Notes: generated by a model not told the origin, from the letters alone. Shown: positions 1 to 10,171, numbered from the stretch's first letter. The stretch is DNA of 56,642 nt from Levilactobacillus zymae DSM 19395 (GCF_001434115.1 NZ_AZDW01000029.1:1-56642), one strand, 5' to 3'. A program made the numbers and translations.

Positions 1-2
1 AA

Positions 3-42
3 GGCGATTCATCACGTTCTTAAAAGAACGTGTCTTCTCGCC
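3..42. other. Hairpin at window edge
   Basis: A long hairpin: GGCGA (3-7) pairs with TCGCC (38-42), and CACGTTCTT (13-21) pairs with AAGAACGTG (24-32), with an internal loop between the helices. It probably belongs to the 3' end or untranslated region of a gene lying outside the window. No T-run follows, so it is not called a terminator. Confidence 0.35.
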
Positions 43-60
43 CAAATATTAATAAAGTTA

Positions 61-100
61 GGCCCCTTACTCAGCTGTGTGTTGAGTCAGGGGCCTTTTT
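61..100 (+). terminator. Rho-independent terminator
   Basis: A 15-bp GC-rich stem with one mismatch (61-75 with 81-95) and a short loop is followed by five T residues. It probably ends a transcript that enters from the left of the window, ahead of the exonuclease gene. Confidence 0.8.
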
Positions 101-202
101 GGTGACTATAAAGGATTTTATAGCCAATTTGCGAATGTATGTTCGCTTTAGGTGCGAGGTATGGTATCCTGAATTTAAACTGACCCTGGGGAGGGGAACG
201 AC

Positions 203-1318
203 ATGGCGCAAATCAGTCTGTTAGAGCGTATTGCACCGGGACAACGTAATTATTTCTACATTGTAGGCTATCCTGCCTACCGGTTCACGCCACAGCACCA
301 ATTGGCCGTGGCACCGGAGAACACTAAGATGGGCAACGTGACGCAGATCGACCGGGATGCGGCCCAACGGTACGTGGTGCGGTTTCAGACGGGCCAGCAG
401 ATTCTCTTGACGGATAAACGGGTGGCCCAAAATCGCGAATTTGCGACGGTCGCCGCCCTGACGCAATATCTACAGGAGCGGGGAATTGTGTTGCCAGCCG
501 CCGCTACTGGTGAGGTGACGCCGCCGATTTTTAAGTCCCTTCAGGTCACCCAACAACTCCCGCGGGAATACATAGTGGTGGACTGTGAGTTCGCGCAGTT
601 GTTTCAGACCCAACGGCAGGCGGACCAGATTCACCGCACGCAGACCACGGTGGCGGGGGTGAACTTTGGCGTGTTTCAGTTGAGCGCACTGGGGTATTGC
701 GGGGAACGGGCGACGGGCCTACGTTTCAACCGCTACGTCGACCGGCCGGAATTTGCGCCCGAGATGAAATTACGCGGCCTAGCGGAAACGGGGTTGACCC
801 TGACGACGTATACGCAACAGGCCGCACCGTTGACCGTGCTCCGGGCGTTCATCGCACAGGTGTTGGCGCAACACTTACCGCTAGTACTCTGGAATTACCA
901 TAACGATCTCAAGGCGTTGGCTGCGTTAGTGCGGTTGCACCTGACCGAACTTACCGAAGCGGAACGGGCCATTGTCCTGGCCCCGTTAACGATTTTTGAC
1001 GGGGAAAGCTACATGAGTCAGGTCCTCAACCGCCATAATCCGGGGCACAGTTCGGTCGAGTACCATTTGCCGCTCAACGGGGTCGCGGGCTTGTTAAACA
1101 TTGTGAACCCGCATCAGCATCACGCGTTGTGGGATGCCCAGACCACCCAGCTGGTGTTGGTGGAACTGGCGAAGCTACAGCAGCAAGCGGTCCGGGTGGT
1201 GCAGGTGCCCGAGTCGCCAGCGGTACCAGCCTCGGATACAGCAACCACAGTCTCCCAATCGCCACGGCGCTTTGCGTGGTGGCCGCACCATTCGCGGCGG
1301 GGCGTTCGGCGACGGTAA
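203..1318 (+). CDS. DEDDh-family 3'-5' exonuclease-like protein
   Basis: A 371-residue protein with the three exonuclease motifs of the DnaQ/RNase T fold in the right order: ExoI DxE in VVDCEF (about residue 126), ExoII in LWNYHNDLKAL (about residue 232), and ExoIII HxAxxD in HHALWDAQ (about residue 311). These would bind two metal ions and remove 3' nucleotides from DNA or RNA. The first 120 residues and the Pro/Arg-rich tail are not recognised. The ATG at 203 follows a GGGGAGGGG ribosome site at a good distance. The gene stands alone between two terminator-bounded units, so its substrate cannot be inferred from neighbours. DnaQ-like folding is well supported; the exact role is unknown. Confidence 0.7.
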   Translation: MAQISLLERIAPGQRNYFYIVGYPAYRFTPQHQLAVAPENTKMGNVTQIDRDAAQRYVVRFQTGQQILLTDKRVAQNREFATVAALTQYLQERGIVLPAAATGEVTPPIFKSLQVTQQLPREYIVVDCEFAQLFQTQRQADQIHRTQTTVAGVNFGVFQLSALGYCGERATGLRFNRYVDRPEFAPEMKLRGLAETGLTLTTYTQQAAPLTVLRAFIAQVLAQHLPLVLWNYHNDLKALAALVRLHLTELTEAERAIVLAPLTIFDGESYMSQVLNRHNPGHSSVEYHLPLNGVAGLLNIVNPHQHHALWDAQTTQLVLVELAKLQQQAVRVVQVPESPAVPASDTATTVSQSPRRFAWWPHHSRRGVRRR

Positions 1319-1480
1319 GGACTAAGGAATAATTATTTTGACTACCAGAATATGCCAAATTTGTGTAATGGTCTATGCGGATATTTGATGAAATTATTAA
1401 ATAATTCAATTAATGTTGGTTTATAAAAATAGTTTTAGTAAAACGGTTGATTTATTAAGCGGCGTGCGACATACTGGGGT

Positions 1481-1500
1481 TAGTTGGTTCGCTAAACTAG
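1481..1500. promoter_or_regulatory. XylR-type operator half-sites in xylR leader
   Basis: AGTTGGTT (1482-1489) and AAACT (1494-1498) form a dyad like the clearer XylR operators ahead of xylA and xylT, with a spacer about 2 nt shorter. It suggests autoregulation of xylR. The rest of the 316-bp gap 1319-1634 is AT-rich near 1320-1460 and shows no gene; a short hairpin lies around 1502-1517. Confidence 0.4.
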
Positions 1501-1634
1501 AACGGGGAGATGTTCCCGTGTGCAAAGTAAGGTAGACCCGCAATTGAGCCGGAGGTTGGTTAGTTGGGTAACGTAATGCCCCTAATTGGACCCCACCGCC
1601 AAGACACAAACGTTTAATAATGGAGGGACGTAGT

Positions 1635-2822
1635 ATGGTTCAGCGAAGTATGAATCGCAACCAGTTACACGACCAGAACTTAAAATTGGTCCTACAGCAA
1701 GTTTTTAATAATCATCCGACTTCTCGCATCGAAATCTCGCATCAATTACACCTGAACAAATCGACCGTTTCTTCCTTATATAACACGTTAATGGCGAAGG
1801 GGTATTTACGGGAACTGGGCTACGGCAACGCTTCAACGTCGGGTGGGCGCAAACCCACCTTGGTCGCCCTCAACCAGGACTACGGCTATACGCTGACCTT
1901 TGACTTGGGTTACCGCCACCTGCACGCGTTAGCGACCACACTGAACGGTAAGGTCTGGAAGTATGACCGCATCGAGACCCGGGGGCAATCGATCCACGAA
2001 ATGGTGGACCGCATTAACCACTACATCGCCATGGTCCAAAACGAAGACGCCTCAACCAACGGTCTGCTGGGCATCTGCTTCTCGATTCACGGGATCATCG
2101 ATGATAACAAAATCAAGACCTCGCCCTTCATCGACATGGACGGGGTGGACCTCGTTCAGCTCTTTACCATGACCTACGACGTACCCGTGGTGTTGGAGAA
2201 CGAAGCCAATTTATCGGCCATCTACGAACGGGACTTTAACGGGGCCCGGGACCTGAACAGTGCCGTCACCATCAGTATCCACCGTGGGATTGGGGCTGGG
2301 GTCATCTTGCACCGGGAGTTGTTCCGGGGCGAACATGGAGACGCCGGCGAAATCGGGCAGACGGTCACCAGCCTAGAAATTGACGGGCAGGGGCAAGCCA
2401 CGCCGGTCCGCGCCGAAGACATTAGTTCCGAAGACGCCATCATTCGCCAGGTCGAACAGCAGAAGGGACTCAAAAACCTCGACCGGGACGACATCGTACG
2501 GCTGTACCGCCAGCACGACACGGACTTGGCGTTGATCCTGCAACGGTTCACCATCGCCATTAGTAGTCTGCTCTACAACACCATGCGGACGCTCGATCCG
2601 GACGCGTTTTTCATCAACTCGCCACTGATCGAAGAGGTACCGGAGTTGTTGGAACAGATTCGGGCGGGGTATCGCCGGTTGGCCAAGCAGGACTTTCCCA
2701 TCAGCCTGACCACCAACGCCCGGTTGGCCACGGTCTTGGGTGGGTGCTCGTTGATTACCCACCAAGTCCTGGGATTAGAAGGTTACGCCTTACAATTCGA
2801 ACGCATTCCCGAAAATTTATAA
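1635..2822 (+). CDS. xylR: Xylose operon repressor, ROK family
   Basis: This protein has an N-terminal winged helix-turn-helix (ISHQLHLNKSTVSSLYNTL, residues about 33-51) followed by a ROK domain (residues about 80-380). It is expected to bind operators in the absence of xylose and release them when xylose binds. The ATG at 1635 is chosen because GGAGGG (1622-1627) sits 7 nt upstream; an in-frame ATG at 1620 lies immediately in front of that ribosome site and has none of its own. The gene is codirectional with xylA and ends in its own terminator. XylR-like dyads occur in its own leader and ahead of xylA, xylT1 and xylT2, which supports a local regulator role. Length is normal for the family. 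Confidence 0.9.
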   Translation: MVQRSMNRNQLHDQNLKLVLQQVFNNHPTSRIEISHQLHLNKSTVSSLYNTLMAKGYLRELGYGNASTSGGRKPTLVALNQDYGYTLTFDLGYRHLHALATTLNGKVWKYDRIETRGQSIHEMVDRINHYIAMVQNEDASTNGLLGICFSIHGIIDDNKIKTSPFIDMDGVDLVQLFTMTYDVPVVLENEANLSAIYERDFNGARDLNSAVTISIHRGIGAGVILHRELFRGEHGDAGEIGQTVTSLEIDGQGQATPVRAEDISSEDAIIRQVEQQKGLKNLDRDDIVRLYRQHDTDLALILQRFTIAISSLLYNTMRTLDPDAFFINSPLIEEVPELLEQIRAGYRRLAKQDFPISLTTNARLATVLGGCSLITHQVLGLEGYALQFERIPENL

Positions 2823-2830
2823 TCACCGTG

Positions 2831-2860
2831 AGACGTCCCCCAGCCGGGACGTCTTTTTTT
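2831..2860 (+). terminator. Terminator of xylR
   Basis: A perfect 9-bp stem AGACGTCCC/GGGACGTCT (2831-2839 with 2846-2854) is followed directly by a run of seven T residues. Confidence 0.92.
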
Positions 2861-2958
2861 GACCGATTTTAGACCGCCCGTTGCCGGGAACGCTACGGCC
2901 AACTAGGATTAGCCACGTCACCATTGTAAGCCATTACACAAAGTTGAAATTAATTTGC

Positions 2959-2995
2959 GGAAAACGCTTGCATTTATCGTGCTGGCTTGTATAAT
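2959..2995 (+). promoter_or_regulatory. xylA promoter with overlapping cre site
   Basis: The sequence GGAAAACGCTTGCA (2959-2972) matches the CcpA cre consensus TGWAARCGYTWNCW at all but the first position. It overlaps the -35 element TTGCAT (2968-2973). A perfect -10, TATAAT (2990-2995), follows after a 16-bp spacer. CcpA bound here would block RNA polymerase, giving catabolite repression by preferred sugars. Confidence 0.85.
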
Positions 2996-3005
2996 AGGAT
3001 TTGTA

Positions 3006-3030
3006 AGTTGGTTGTCGCAACGAACTAACT
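3006..3030. promoter_or_regulatory. XylR operator ahead of xylA
   Basis: An imperfect dyad centred at 3018 (AGTTGGTT on the left, GAACTAACT on the right) lies just downstream of the -10, where a bound repressor would block transcription. Its form agrees with known lactobacillar and Bacillus XylR operators. The xylA ribosome site AGGAGG begins at its right edge. Confidence 0.8.
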
Positions 3031-3049
3031 AGGAGGGTTTTAATTAATT

Positions 3050-4399
3050 ATGGCAGAAGAATATTGGAAAGGCGTCGACAAGATTCAATACGTCGGCCAC
3101 AAAGATAAAAAATCAGGCTTAGGCTTTCAATACTACAATCCGGACGAAGTAATTGGCGGTAAGAAGATGCGCGATTGGTTACGGTTCGCCGTAGCTTACT
3201 GGCACACGTTCGACCAACGCTTAGTGGACCCATTTGGTGATGGGACCGCGCAACGTCCTTACGACAAGTACTCCGACCCAATGGACTTGGCTTTAGCCAA
3301 GGTAGACGCAGCATTTGAATTTTACGACAAATTAGGTGTTGACTACCTTTGCTTCCATGACCGTGACTTAGCGCCAGAAGGTGACACGTTACGTGAAACC
3401 AACAAGAACCTGGACAAAGTCGTTGACAAGATCGTGGAATACCAAAAGACCAGTGGGATGAAGGTTTTGTGGAACACGTCAAACATGTTCACTAACCCTC
3501 GGTTCGTTGAAGGTGCCGCAACTTCACCTTACGCTGACATCTTTGCTTACTGTGCCGCTCAATTGAAGCACAGTTTGGAAATTGGTAAGCGGGTTGGCTC
3601 CGAAAACTATGTCTTCTGGGGCGGCCGTGAAGGTTACGAATCCTTATGGAACACCAACATGAAGGAAGAACAAGAACACGCAGCGAAGTTCTTCCACATG
3701 GCTAAGGACTACGCTAACGAAATTGGTTTCGACGCACAAATGTTGCTCGAACCAAAGCCAAAGGAACCAACGACTCACCAATACGACTTCGATGCCGCAA
3801 CCACGATTGCCTTCATGAAGGAATACGGGTTGGACAAAGACTTCAAGTTGAACCTTGAAGGCAACCACGCTAACTTGGCTGGTCACACTTACCAACACGA
3901 AATTCGCGTTGCCCGTGAAGCTGGCTTGTTAGGTTCCTTGGATGCCAACCAAGGTGACAAGTTGATTGGCTGGGATATTGATGAATACCCATCCAACTTG
4001 TACGAAACGACCGCAGCCATGACTGAAGTCGTTGAAAACGGCTCGATCGGCCCTCGCGGTGGGTTGAACTTCGATGCTAAGCCTCGTCGTTCTTCCTTCG
4101 AACCTAAGGACCTGTTCTACGGCCACATCGTCGGCATGGACAGCTTCGCCGCTGGTTTGCGGGTAGCCGTTGCCATGAAGGAAGACGGCTTCTTGGACAA
4201 CTTGGTCAAGAACCGTTACAGTTCTTACGAATCCGGTATCGGTGCAGAAATCGAAAACGGTACGGCGGACTTCAAGTCCCTCGAAAAGTACGCGATCGAC
4301 AAGCCACAATCTGAATTGTTGGCCGCAACGCATTCCGACCACTTGGAAGAAGTTAAGGATACGATCAACCACTACATCATCGACACGTTAAGCAAGTAA
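3050..4399 (+). CDS. xylA: Xylose isomerase
   Basis: This enzyme converts D-xylose to D-xylulose in the cytoplasm, the first step of xylose catabolism. The 449-residue length is typical. Diagnostic motifs are present: [10 protein letters not shown] with the catalytic His (about residue 102), [10 protein letters not shown] (about 187), the metal-binding [12 protein letters not shown] (about 233), [12 protein letters not shown] (about 267) and LDANQGD (about 297). Codon choice is strongly biased (for example GAA, AAG, GGT), as expected of a highly expressed gene. It has its own promoter with cre and XylR sites and its own terminator, so xylB downstream is probably transcribed partly by read-through or from a separate start. 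Confidence 0.97.
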   Translation: MAEEYWKGVDKIQYVGHKDKKSGLGFQYYNPDEVIGGKKMRDWLRFAVAYWHTFDQRLVDPFGDGTAQRPYDKYSDPMDLALAKVDAAFEFYDKLGVDYLCFHDRDLAPEGDTLRETNKNLDKVVDKIVEYQKTSGMKVLWNTSNMFTNPRFVEGAATSPYADIFAYCAAQLKHSLEIGKRVGSENYVFWGGREGYESLWNTNMKEEQEHAAKFFHMAKDYANEIGFDAQMLLEPKPKEPTTHQYDFDAATTIAFMKEYGLDKDFKLNLEGNHANLAGHTYQHEIRVAREAGLLGSLDANQGDKLIGWDIDEYPSNLYETTAAMTEVVENGSIGPRGGLNFDAKPRRSSFEPKDLFYGHIVGMDSFAAGLRVAVAMKEDGFLDNLVKNRYSSYESGIGAEIENGTADFKSLEKYAIDKPQSELLAATHSDHLEEVKDTINHYIIDTLSK

Positions 4400-4438
4400 T
4401 CTTTCGGTTACCTGTGGCGCGAAATAACAGTAAAAAAA

Positions 4439-4472
4439 TGGTGGACGGACGGGAAGTCCGTCCGCCATTTTT
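4439..4472 (+). terminator. Terminator after xylA
   Basis: A 12-bp GC-rich stem with one G-T pair (4439-4450 with 4456-4467) and a GGGAA loop is followed by five T residues. It lies between xylA and xylB. Confidence 0.9.
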
Positions 4473-4494
4473 AATCAGAACAAGTTTGAGGGAA

Positions 4495-4541
4495 CTGAAC
4501 CAGGCTCGGACTACGGTCAGAGTCTGACCGGCAAAGTTCAG
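4495..4541 (+). other. Two-step hairpin in xylA-xylB spacer
   Basis: CTGAAC (4495-4500) pairs with GTTCAG (4536-4541), enclosing a second stem CGGTCAGA/TCTGACCG (4514-4521 with 4523-4530). No T-run follows. It could be an mRNA stability or processing element protecting the xylB message; no clear promoter was found in this spacer. Confidence 0.35.
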
Positions 4542-4610
4542 CTCCGATTAAGAAACCATACATGCAATAACTAGTGAGCGCACATTCAAATACTGATTGG
4601 AGGAGCAATA

Positions 4611-6122
4611 ATGGGAAAATATGTACTTGGGGTGGACCTCGGCACCAGTGCCGTTAAGGTCTCGGCCCTCGACCACAGTGGTCAGATTGTCGCCCAGGAA
4701 AGCTTCGGCTACGACCTGATCCAACAACAACCCGGTTATAACGAACAGAACCCCGAAGACTGGGTTTCCGGCACGACCGTGGCCATCGTGCGGTTGATCC
4801 TGACCGACCACCTGGCCGCCGAAGACATTGAAGGCTTGAGTTTCTCGGGCCAAATGCACGGCTTAGTACTGTTGGACGAAAACAAGAAGGTCTTACGGCC
4901 AGCCATTCTCTGGAACGACACGCGGACCACGGCGCAACGTGAAGAGATCATGGACAAGATGGGCGACGAGTTCATCGACATCACCCGTAACCAACCGTTG
5001 GAAGGCTTTACGCTGACCAAGTTGTTGTGGGTCAAGGAAAACGAACCCGACATCTGGAAAAAGGCGAAGTACTTCGTCTTACCGAAGGATTACGTGCGTT
5101 ACCGGATGACCGGCAACCTAGCCATGGACTACTCCGACGCAACCGGGACGGTCCTGCTGGACGTGGCGAAGGGGCAATGGAGCCAACGCATCTGTGACGT
5201 CTTCGACATTCCGATGAGCATGTGCCCACCACTGATCAAGTCGATCGACTTGGCCGGCACGGTGACGCCCGCCTACGCCGAATTTTCTGGGTTGACCACG
5301 GCCACCAAGGTCTTTGGTGGGGCCGCCGACAACGCGGCCGGGGCCGTGGGGGCCGGCATCCTAGAGCCTAACATGGTGATGTCCAGTATCGGGACGTCCG
5401 GCGTGGTGCTGAAGTACGAAGACAACGCGGACGTGAACTACCACGGCGTGTTGCAGTTTGAGGACCACGCGATTCCCGATAAGTTCTACTCGATGGGCGT
5501 GACGCTGGCCGCAGGGTACTCCCTGAGTTGGTTTAAGAAGACCTTTGCGCCGGCCGAAGACTTTAACGACGTGGTGGCTAGTGCGGGTAAATCGACCGTG
5601 GGCGCCAACGGCTTACTTTACACGCCGTACATCGTGGGTGAACGGGCGCCGTACGCTGATGCCAACATCCGCGGGAGCTTTACCGGGATCGACGGTATTC
5701 ACCAACGCTACGACTTCGTGCGGGCCGTGCTGGAGGGCATCATCTTCTCGTTTAGAGACCTCTTCGACATCTACGAAGAAAACGGTGGGGACTTCGATAC
5801 GGTCGTCTCCATCGGGGGCGGGGCCAAGAGTCCGCTCTGGCTACAGATCCAGGCCGACATCTTTAACCGCAAGGTCGTCAGCTTGAAGAACGAACAAGGG
5901 CCTGGTATGGGGGCCGCCATGATGGCCGCCACCGGTCTCGGCTGGTTCGATTCGCTACAGGACTGTGCCAAGACCTTTGTCCACTTCGGTAAGGAATATC
6001 AACCGATTCCGGCTAACGTGGCGAAGTACCAGAAGCTCCACCAGATTTACAAGCAAGTTTACGGTCAGACCAAGCAGATCAGTGAAGAACTGCTGGACTA
6101 CCGTCGTGAAAATTTGAACTAA
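4611..6122 (+). CDS. xylB: Xylulokinase, FGGY family
   Basis: This enzyme phosphorylates D-xylulose with ATP to xylulose 5-phosphate, which feeds the phosphoketolase pathway of heterofermentative lactobacilli. Visible motifs are the N-terminal phosphate-binding loop [15 protein letters not shown] (residues about 6-20), the substrate-site MHGLVLLD (about 82) and ILWNDTRT (about 99), [13 protein letters not shown] (about 344), and the ATPase [11 protein letters not shown] (about 401). The 503-residue length fits the family. It starts with ATG after a GGAGGAG ribosome site and follows xylA, so the two form the classical isomerase-kinase pair. Confidence 0.96.
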   Translation: MGKYVLGVDLGTSAVKVSALDHSGQIVAQESFGYDLIQQQPGYNEQNPEDWVSGTTVAIVRLILTDHLAAEDIEGLSFSGQMHGLVLLDENKKVLRPAILWNDTRTTAQREEIMDKMGDEFIDITRNQPLEGFTLTKLLWVKENEPDIWKKAKYFVLPKDYVRYRMTGNLAMDYSDATGTVLLDVAKGQWSQRICDVFDIPMSMCPPLIKSIDLAGTVTPAYAEFSGLTTATKVFGGAADNAAGAVGAGILEPNMVMSSIGTSGVVLKYEDNADVNYHGVLQFEDHAIPDKFYSMGVTLAAGYSLSWFKKTFAPAEDFNDVVASAGKSTVGANGLLYTPYIVGERAPYADANIRGSFTGIDGIHQRYDFVRAVLEGIIFSFRDLFDIYEENGGDFDTVVSIGGGAKSPLWLQIQADIFNRKVVSLKNEQGPGMGAAMMAATGLGWFDSLQDCAKTFVHFGKEYQPIPANVAKYQKLHQIYKQVYGQTKQISEELLDYRRENLN

Positions 6123-6139
6123 GTATTGAATCGTTCGGC

Positions 6140-6171
6140 AAAAAGGTGCGGGTGTGAGCCCGGGCCTTTTT
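6140..6171 (+). terminator. Terminator after xylB
   Basis: An interrupted stem (AAAAAGG...CCTTTTT with an inner CGGG/CCCG) centred at 6156 ends in five T residues. The 241-bp gap that follows holds an AT-rich promoter-like stretch (about 6180-6235) with a weak cre-like TTAAGCGTTTATTT and several small GC hairpins (about 6320-6385). Confidence 0.75.
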
Positions 6172-6412
6172 GTCCTTAAAATTAAGCGTTTATTTGCCTA
6201 AATAAGAACGATTAAATATATATATGATTAAAAGTTCGCATTAATGAAACCGGGTTTGAACTAGATGGAGGTGACCGTTAAGTCCAAATTTCAGTAGTAC
6301 GATCGCAAGCGTGATTATTTTGGGACGCCAGCTGGTCATGCGGGCTGACCCGTTACGGGTGGATGGCCGATGGCCCACTCAGGATGATTTAGGTTAAAAG
6401 GAGGCAATTATC

Positions 6413-8455
6413 GTGAAAATCTATGTTGATGCGCAAGCAACACGAGAGGGTAATGGGACCCAGGAGGCCCCTTATCGCCTCATCAACGAAGCGGCGCAGG
6501 TCGCCGTTGCGGGGGATGAGATCCTGGTCTTTCCAGGAACTTATCGCGAATATGTCAATCCCGTTCACGGCGGCACGAACGACGCGCGGATTACATACCG
6601 CAGTGTGGAACCCCTGAAGGCAGTCATCACTGGGGGCGAAGCGGTTAAGAACTGGCAACCCTATCAAGGTAATGTCTGGGTCACCCGGATCAATAACGGA
6701 CTGTTCGGGTCCTATAACCCCTACACAACTTACGTGATGGGGGACTGGTACTTCGGTCCGGTCAATAAGCACACCGGGGCGGTTTACATGAACGACCGCC
6801 AGTTCTACGAAACGACTTCCGTAGCAGAATGTTTGGCCGCAGAAGTTTACGGTCGGTCGTGGGAACGTAAGAATTCCGTTTACAAGTGGTACACCGAACA
6901 AGACGAGGCCACGGACGAAACCGTGATTTACGCAAACTTCCAGGGGAAAGATCCTAATCACGAAGACGTGGAAATTAACGTGCGGCGGGAAGTTTTCATG
7001 CCACAAGCCACGGGCGTCAACAACATTACCGTGAGTGGCTTTACCGTCAATAAAGCGGCCACGACTTGGGCACCGCCGGCATCCTACCAAGACGGGATGA
7101 TTGGCCCGCACTGGTCCAAGGGCTGGATCATCGAAGACTGTGACATCAGTCATAGTCGCTGTGCCGGAATTTCTCTGGGGAAGTACGAGGATCCGGTGAA
7201 TAACCAATACTTTACCTACAAACACGTGAAGAGCCCAACGCAAATGGAACGTGATGCCGTTTGCCGGGGCCAGTACCATGGGTGGCTCAAGGAAAACATC
7301 GGTCACCACATCATCCGGCGGTGCAACATCCACCACTGTGAACAGGACGGCATCGTCGGCCGGCAAGGCGGCGTCTTCAGTCTTATCGAAGACAACCACA
7401 TTCACGATATCAACAACATGCAAGAATTAGCCGGGGCTGAAATTGCCGGGATCAAGATGCACGCGGCGATTGACGTGATCATTCGCCGCAACCACATCAA
7501 CGATTGCACCATGGGCATCTGGACCGACTGGGAAGCTCAGGGGACGCGCATCACGCAGAACCTGTTAGACCATAACTACGCGCCAAAAGGTACGGCGCAA
7601 CGCATCGTTGGTGCTATGCAAAGCCAAGACATCTTCGTCGAAGTTGGTCACGGGCCGACCCTGATCGATAATAACTTGTTGCTATCTAAGGCGTCCTTGC
7701 GGTTAGCCACGGAAGGGGTGGCCTGTGTGCACAACCTGATGCTGGGATCCATTACGTCGATTGGCGCCAACACCGACTTCTTCGTGGACGGCAAGAACCA
7801 ACCCCGGTTTACGCCTTACCACATCCAACACCGAACCGAAGTGGCGGGCTTCATGACCATCCTGCACGGGGATGACCGTTTCTACAACAACATCTTCGTG
7901 CAGAATTGGCCGGTGGAAGCGACCGATCACGAGACCTTGGTCGACCGGGAACCGGAAGATACTGAACAAGTGGGGACCAACGGGTTCGATGATTACCCGA
8001 CCTACGACGAATGGTACGCGCAGTTTGAACGTTTGGACGGAACGATTGCCAAGGAAAACGACATGAACGACTTGATGAGTGCCCACTTTGGTCACTTACC
8101 AGTCTGGGCGGCCGGCAACATGTACTTTAACGGTGCCAAGGCTTGGAAGAAAGAAACCGACAATTTCGTGAACACTAGTGACAAGGTAACCGTCGAATTG
8201 GTTGAAAACGATGATCAAGTCACCTTGAAGACTAACCTGTACGATTTGCTAGGTGACTACGCCGAGGGCATCATCACGACCGATACCTTGGGTGAAGCCT
8301 TCGAACCGGAACAACGGTACGAAGCGCCAAACGGTGATGACATCATCTTTAACCAGGATTACTTCGGGAACCACCGGGGTGTTTCAACGCTTCCAGGACC
8401 GTTCGTTTCTGGCGAGGACGCCCAAGCGGCTTTGTGGGAATCGCGAAGAGGCTAG
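6413..8455 (+). CDS. GH120 beta-xylosidase (right-handed beta-helix)
   Basis: A 680-residue cytoplasmic protein (no signal peptide) made of right-handed parallel beta-helix turns (repeated I/V-x-x-N/C-x-I patterns, residues about 205-460). It resembles the GH120 beta-xylosidases known from Thermoanaerobacterium and Lactobacillus brevis, which remove xylose from xylo-oligosaccharides with retention. The likely nucleophile is Asp372 in MGIWTDWEAQG; Glu410 in DIFVEVGHGP is a candidate acid/base, assigned only by family resemblance. The start is GTG, with AAAGGAGG 8 nt upstream. It follows xylB and precedes the xylose transporters, so released xylose would enter the xylA-xylB pathway directly. 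A pectate-lyase-like role is less likely in this locus. Confidence 0.82.
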   Translation: MKIYVDAQATREGNGTQEAPYRLINEAAQVAVAGDEILVFPGTYREYVNPVHGGTNDARITYRSVEPLKAVITGGEAVKNWQPYQGNVWVTRINNGLFGSYNPYTTYVMGDWYFGPVNKHTGAVYMNDRQFYETTSVAECLAAEVYGRSWERKNSVYKWYTEQDEATDETVIYANFQGKDPNHEDVEINVRREVFMPQATGVNNITVSGFTVNKAATTWAPPASYQDGMIGPHWSKGWIIEDCDISHSRCAGISLGKYEDPVNNQYFTYKHVKSPTQMERDAVCRGQYHGWLKENIGHHIIRRCNIHHCEQDGIVGRQGGVFSLIEDNHIHDINNMQELAGAEIAGIKMHAAIDVIIRRNHINDCTMGIWTDWEAQGTRITQNLLDHNYAPKGTAQRIVGAMQSQDIFVEVGHGPTLIDNNLLLSKASLRLATEGVACVHNLMLGSITSIGANTDFFVDGKNQPRFTPYHIQHRTEVAGFMTILHGDDRFYNNIFVQNWPVEATDHETLVDREPEDTEQVGTNGFDDYPTYDEWYAQFERLDGTIAKENDMNDLMSAHFGHLPVWAAGNMYFNGAKAWKKETDNFVNTSDKVTVELVENDDQVTLKTNLYDLLGDYAEGIITTDTLGEAFEPEQRYEAPNGDDIIFNQDYFGNHRGVSTLPGPFVSGEDAQAALWESRRG

Positions 8456-8483
8456 TTAATTGAATTAAGTAACCGTAAAACTC

Positions 8484-8526
8484 AAAATCCTTGTTGGCGA
8501 GTCACTGAGCCGACAAGGATTTTTTG
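8484..8526 (+). terminator. Terminator after the GH120 gene
   Basis: A stem of about 13 bp, AATCCTTGTTGGC with GCCGACAAGGATT, is followed by six T residues. Confidence 0.9.
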
Positions 8527-8660
8527 ACGCGATTGATAAATTTTGAAGGATTAAAGCCCATAAATCCCGTGGTTACGGGAATCCCGGTATGCTAACAAGT
8601 AAACCGTTACAACCTAAAATTAGACTTACAGAAAACTGTTGATAAAAATTTGTTGCTTTA

Positions 8661-8730
8661 AGAAAACGCTTCCAAAATTTAAAAAGATATGCTATAGTAT
8701 CTTCAAGGTTGGTAGTGCGAACCAACCAAC
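8661..8730 (+). promoter_or_regulatory. xylT1 control region: cre, -10 and XylR operator
   Basis: A cre site AGAAAACGCTTCCA (8661-8674) lies over the expected -35 position. A -10-like TATAGT (8694-8699) follows, then a XylR-type dyad GGTTGGTAGTGCGAACCAAC (8707-8726) with GGTTGGT/ACCAACC arms. The order cre, -10, operator is the same as at xylA, which argues for one regulon. Confidence 0.72.
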
Positions 8731-8803
8731 ATAGTGAGCGGCAGTCACCAACTTACAATTTGACTGGGAAAGTAACGTACGCAAACACTAAGGAGCAAAC
8801 ACT

Positions 8804-10171
8804 ATGCGAAAAGTATCTACAGGTTTTGTCTACTTCTTCGGCGCATTGGGCGGCCTACTCTTCGGGTACGACACCGGGGTTATCTCTGGGGCCATTTTGT
8901 TTATTCAACGGCAAATGCATTTGGGATCCTGGCAACAAGGTTGGGTCGTGAGTGCGGTTCTGTTAGGGGCCATTCTGGGGGCGGCCATCATTGGCCCGTC
9001 ATCTGACCGGTATGGTCGGCGTAAATTATTATTAGTTTCAGCTATTATCTTCTTTGTTGGGGCGATTGGCTCTGCGTTTTCGCCCGAGTTCTGGACGCTG
9101 ATCATCTCACGGGTCGTCTTAGGGATGGCCGTGGGGGCCGCATCAGCGTTGATTCCAACTTATCTGGCCGAATTGTCACCGGCTAGCAAGCGGGGGACCG
9201 TCTCTAGTCTGTTCCAGTTGATGGTTATGACCGGGATCTTCCTGGCTTACGTGACTAACTACACCTTCTCCGGCATGTATACCGGTTGGCGGTGGATGGT
9301 GGGGCTGGCCGCAGTTCCCGCTGCCTTACTGTTCTTAGGTGGGTTGATCTTACCAGAATCACCACGATACTTAGTTAAAACGGGCCACAGCGATGCCGCC
9401 CGCGAAGTTTTAGATACCATGAACAAGCATGATACGGCCGCGGTGGATGAAGAATTAGCTCAAATCCACGAACAAGCTAAAATCAAGAGTGGCGGCTGGT
9501 CCGAACTCTTCGGGAAGATGGTGCGGCCTTCCTTGGTAATTGGGATTGGCTTAGCTATTTTCCAACAAGTCATGGGGTGTAACACCGTGCTCTACTACGC
9601 GCCAACTATCTTCACCGACGTGGGGTTCGGAGTTTCGGCCGCATTGATTGCCCACATCGGAATCGGGATCTTTAACGTGATTGTCACCGCCATTGCCGTG
9701 GCCATCATGGATAAGATCGACCGGAGAAAGATGCTGAACATTGGGGCCTTAGGTATGGGGATTTCCCTGTTCATCATGAGTATCGCCATGAAGTTCTCCG
9801 GGGGTTCCTTTACCGCCGCCGTGGTCTGTGTGATTGCTCTGACCGTCTACATCGCGTTCTTCTCCGCTACTTGGGGTCCCGTGATGTGGGTCATGATTGG
9901 GGAAGTCTTCCCGTTGAACATTCGGGGACTCGGAAACTCCTTTGCCAGTGTGATCAACTGGTCGGCCAACATGGTCGTGTCCTTGACCTTCCCGTCCTTA
10001 CTGGACTTCTTCGGAACCGGGAGTTTATTCATCGGTTACGGGGTACTCTGCTTTGCTTCCATCTGGTTCGTTCAAAAGAAGGTTTTCGAAACGCGGAACC
10101 GTTCTTTGGAAGAAATCGAAGGGACGTTGCGGGAAAAGGCGGCGGAACACGAAGCTGCCGCTGCGCACTAA
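8804..10171 (+). CDS. xylT: D-xylose-proton symporter, sugar porter MFS (copy 1)
   Basis: A 455-residue, 12-helix sugar porter of the major facilitator superfamily that imports D-xylose with H+. Signature motifs are GYDTGVISGAILFI (residues about 21-34), SDRYGRRK (about 67), the loop PESPRYLV (about 185) and QQVMGCNTVLYYAPT (about 247). AAGGAG sits 8 nt ahead of the ATG. The next gene encodes a protein that is identical over long stretches (mostly conservative changes), so this is a recent tandem duplication. Each copy has its own promoter with cre and XylR sites and its own terminator. Pentose specificity is inferred from family and locus. Confidence 0.9.
   Translation: MRKVSTGFVYFFGALGGLLFGYDTGVISGAILFIQRQMHLGSWQQGWVVSAVLLGAILGAAIIGPSSDRYGRRKLLLVSAIIFFVGAIGSAFSPEFWTLIISRVVLGMAVGAASALIPTYLAELSPASKRGTVSSLFQLMVMTGIFLAYVTNYTFSGMYTGWRWMVGLAAVPAALLFLGGLILPESPRYLVKTGHSDAAREVLDTMNKHDTAAVDEELAQIHEQAKIKSGGWSELFGKMVRPSLVIGIGLAIFQQVMGCNTVLYYAPTIFTDVGFGVSAALIAHIGIGIFNVIVTAIAVAIMDKIDRRKMLNIGALGMGISLFIMSIAMKFSGGSFTAAVVCVIALTVYIAFFSATWGPVMWVMIGEVFPLNIRGLGNSFASVINWSANMVVSLTFPSLLDFFGTGSLFIGYGVLCFASIWFVQKKVFETRNRSLEEIEGTLREKAAEHEAAAAH

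Noticed and set aside
1620-1634. ATG at 1620 as the xylR start
   Set aside because: It precedes and overlaps GGAGGG, the ribosome site for the ATG at 1635, and has none itself.
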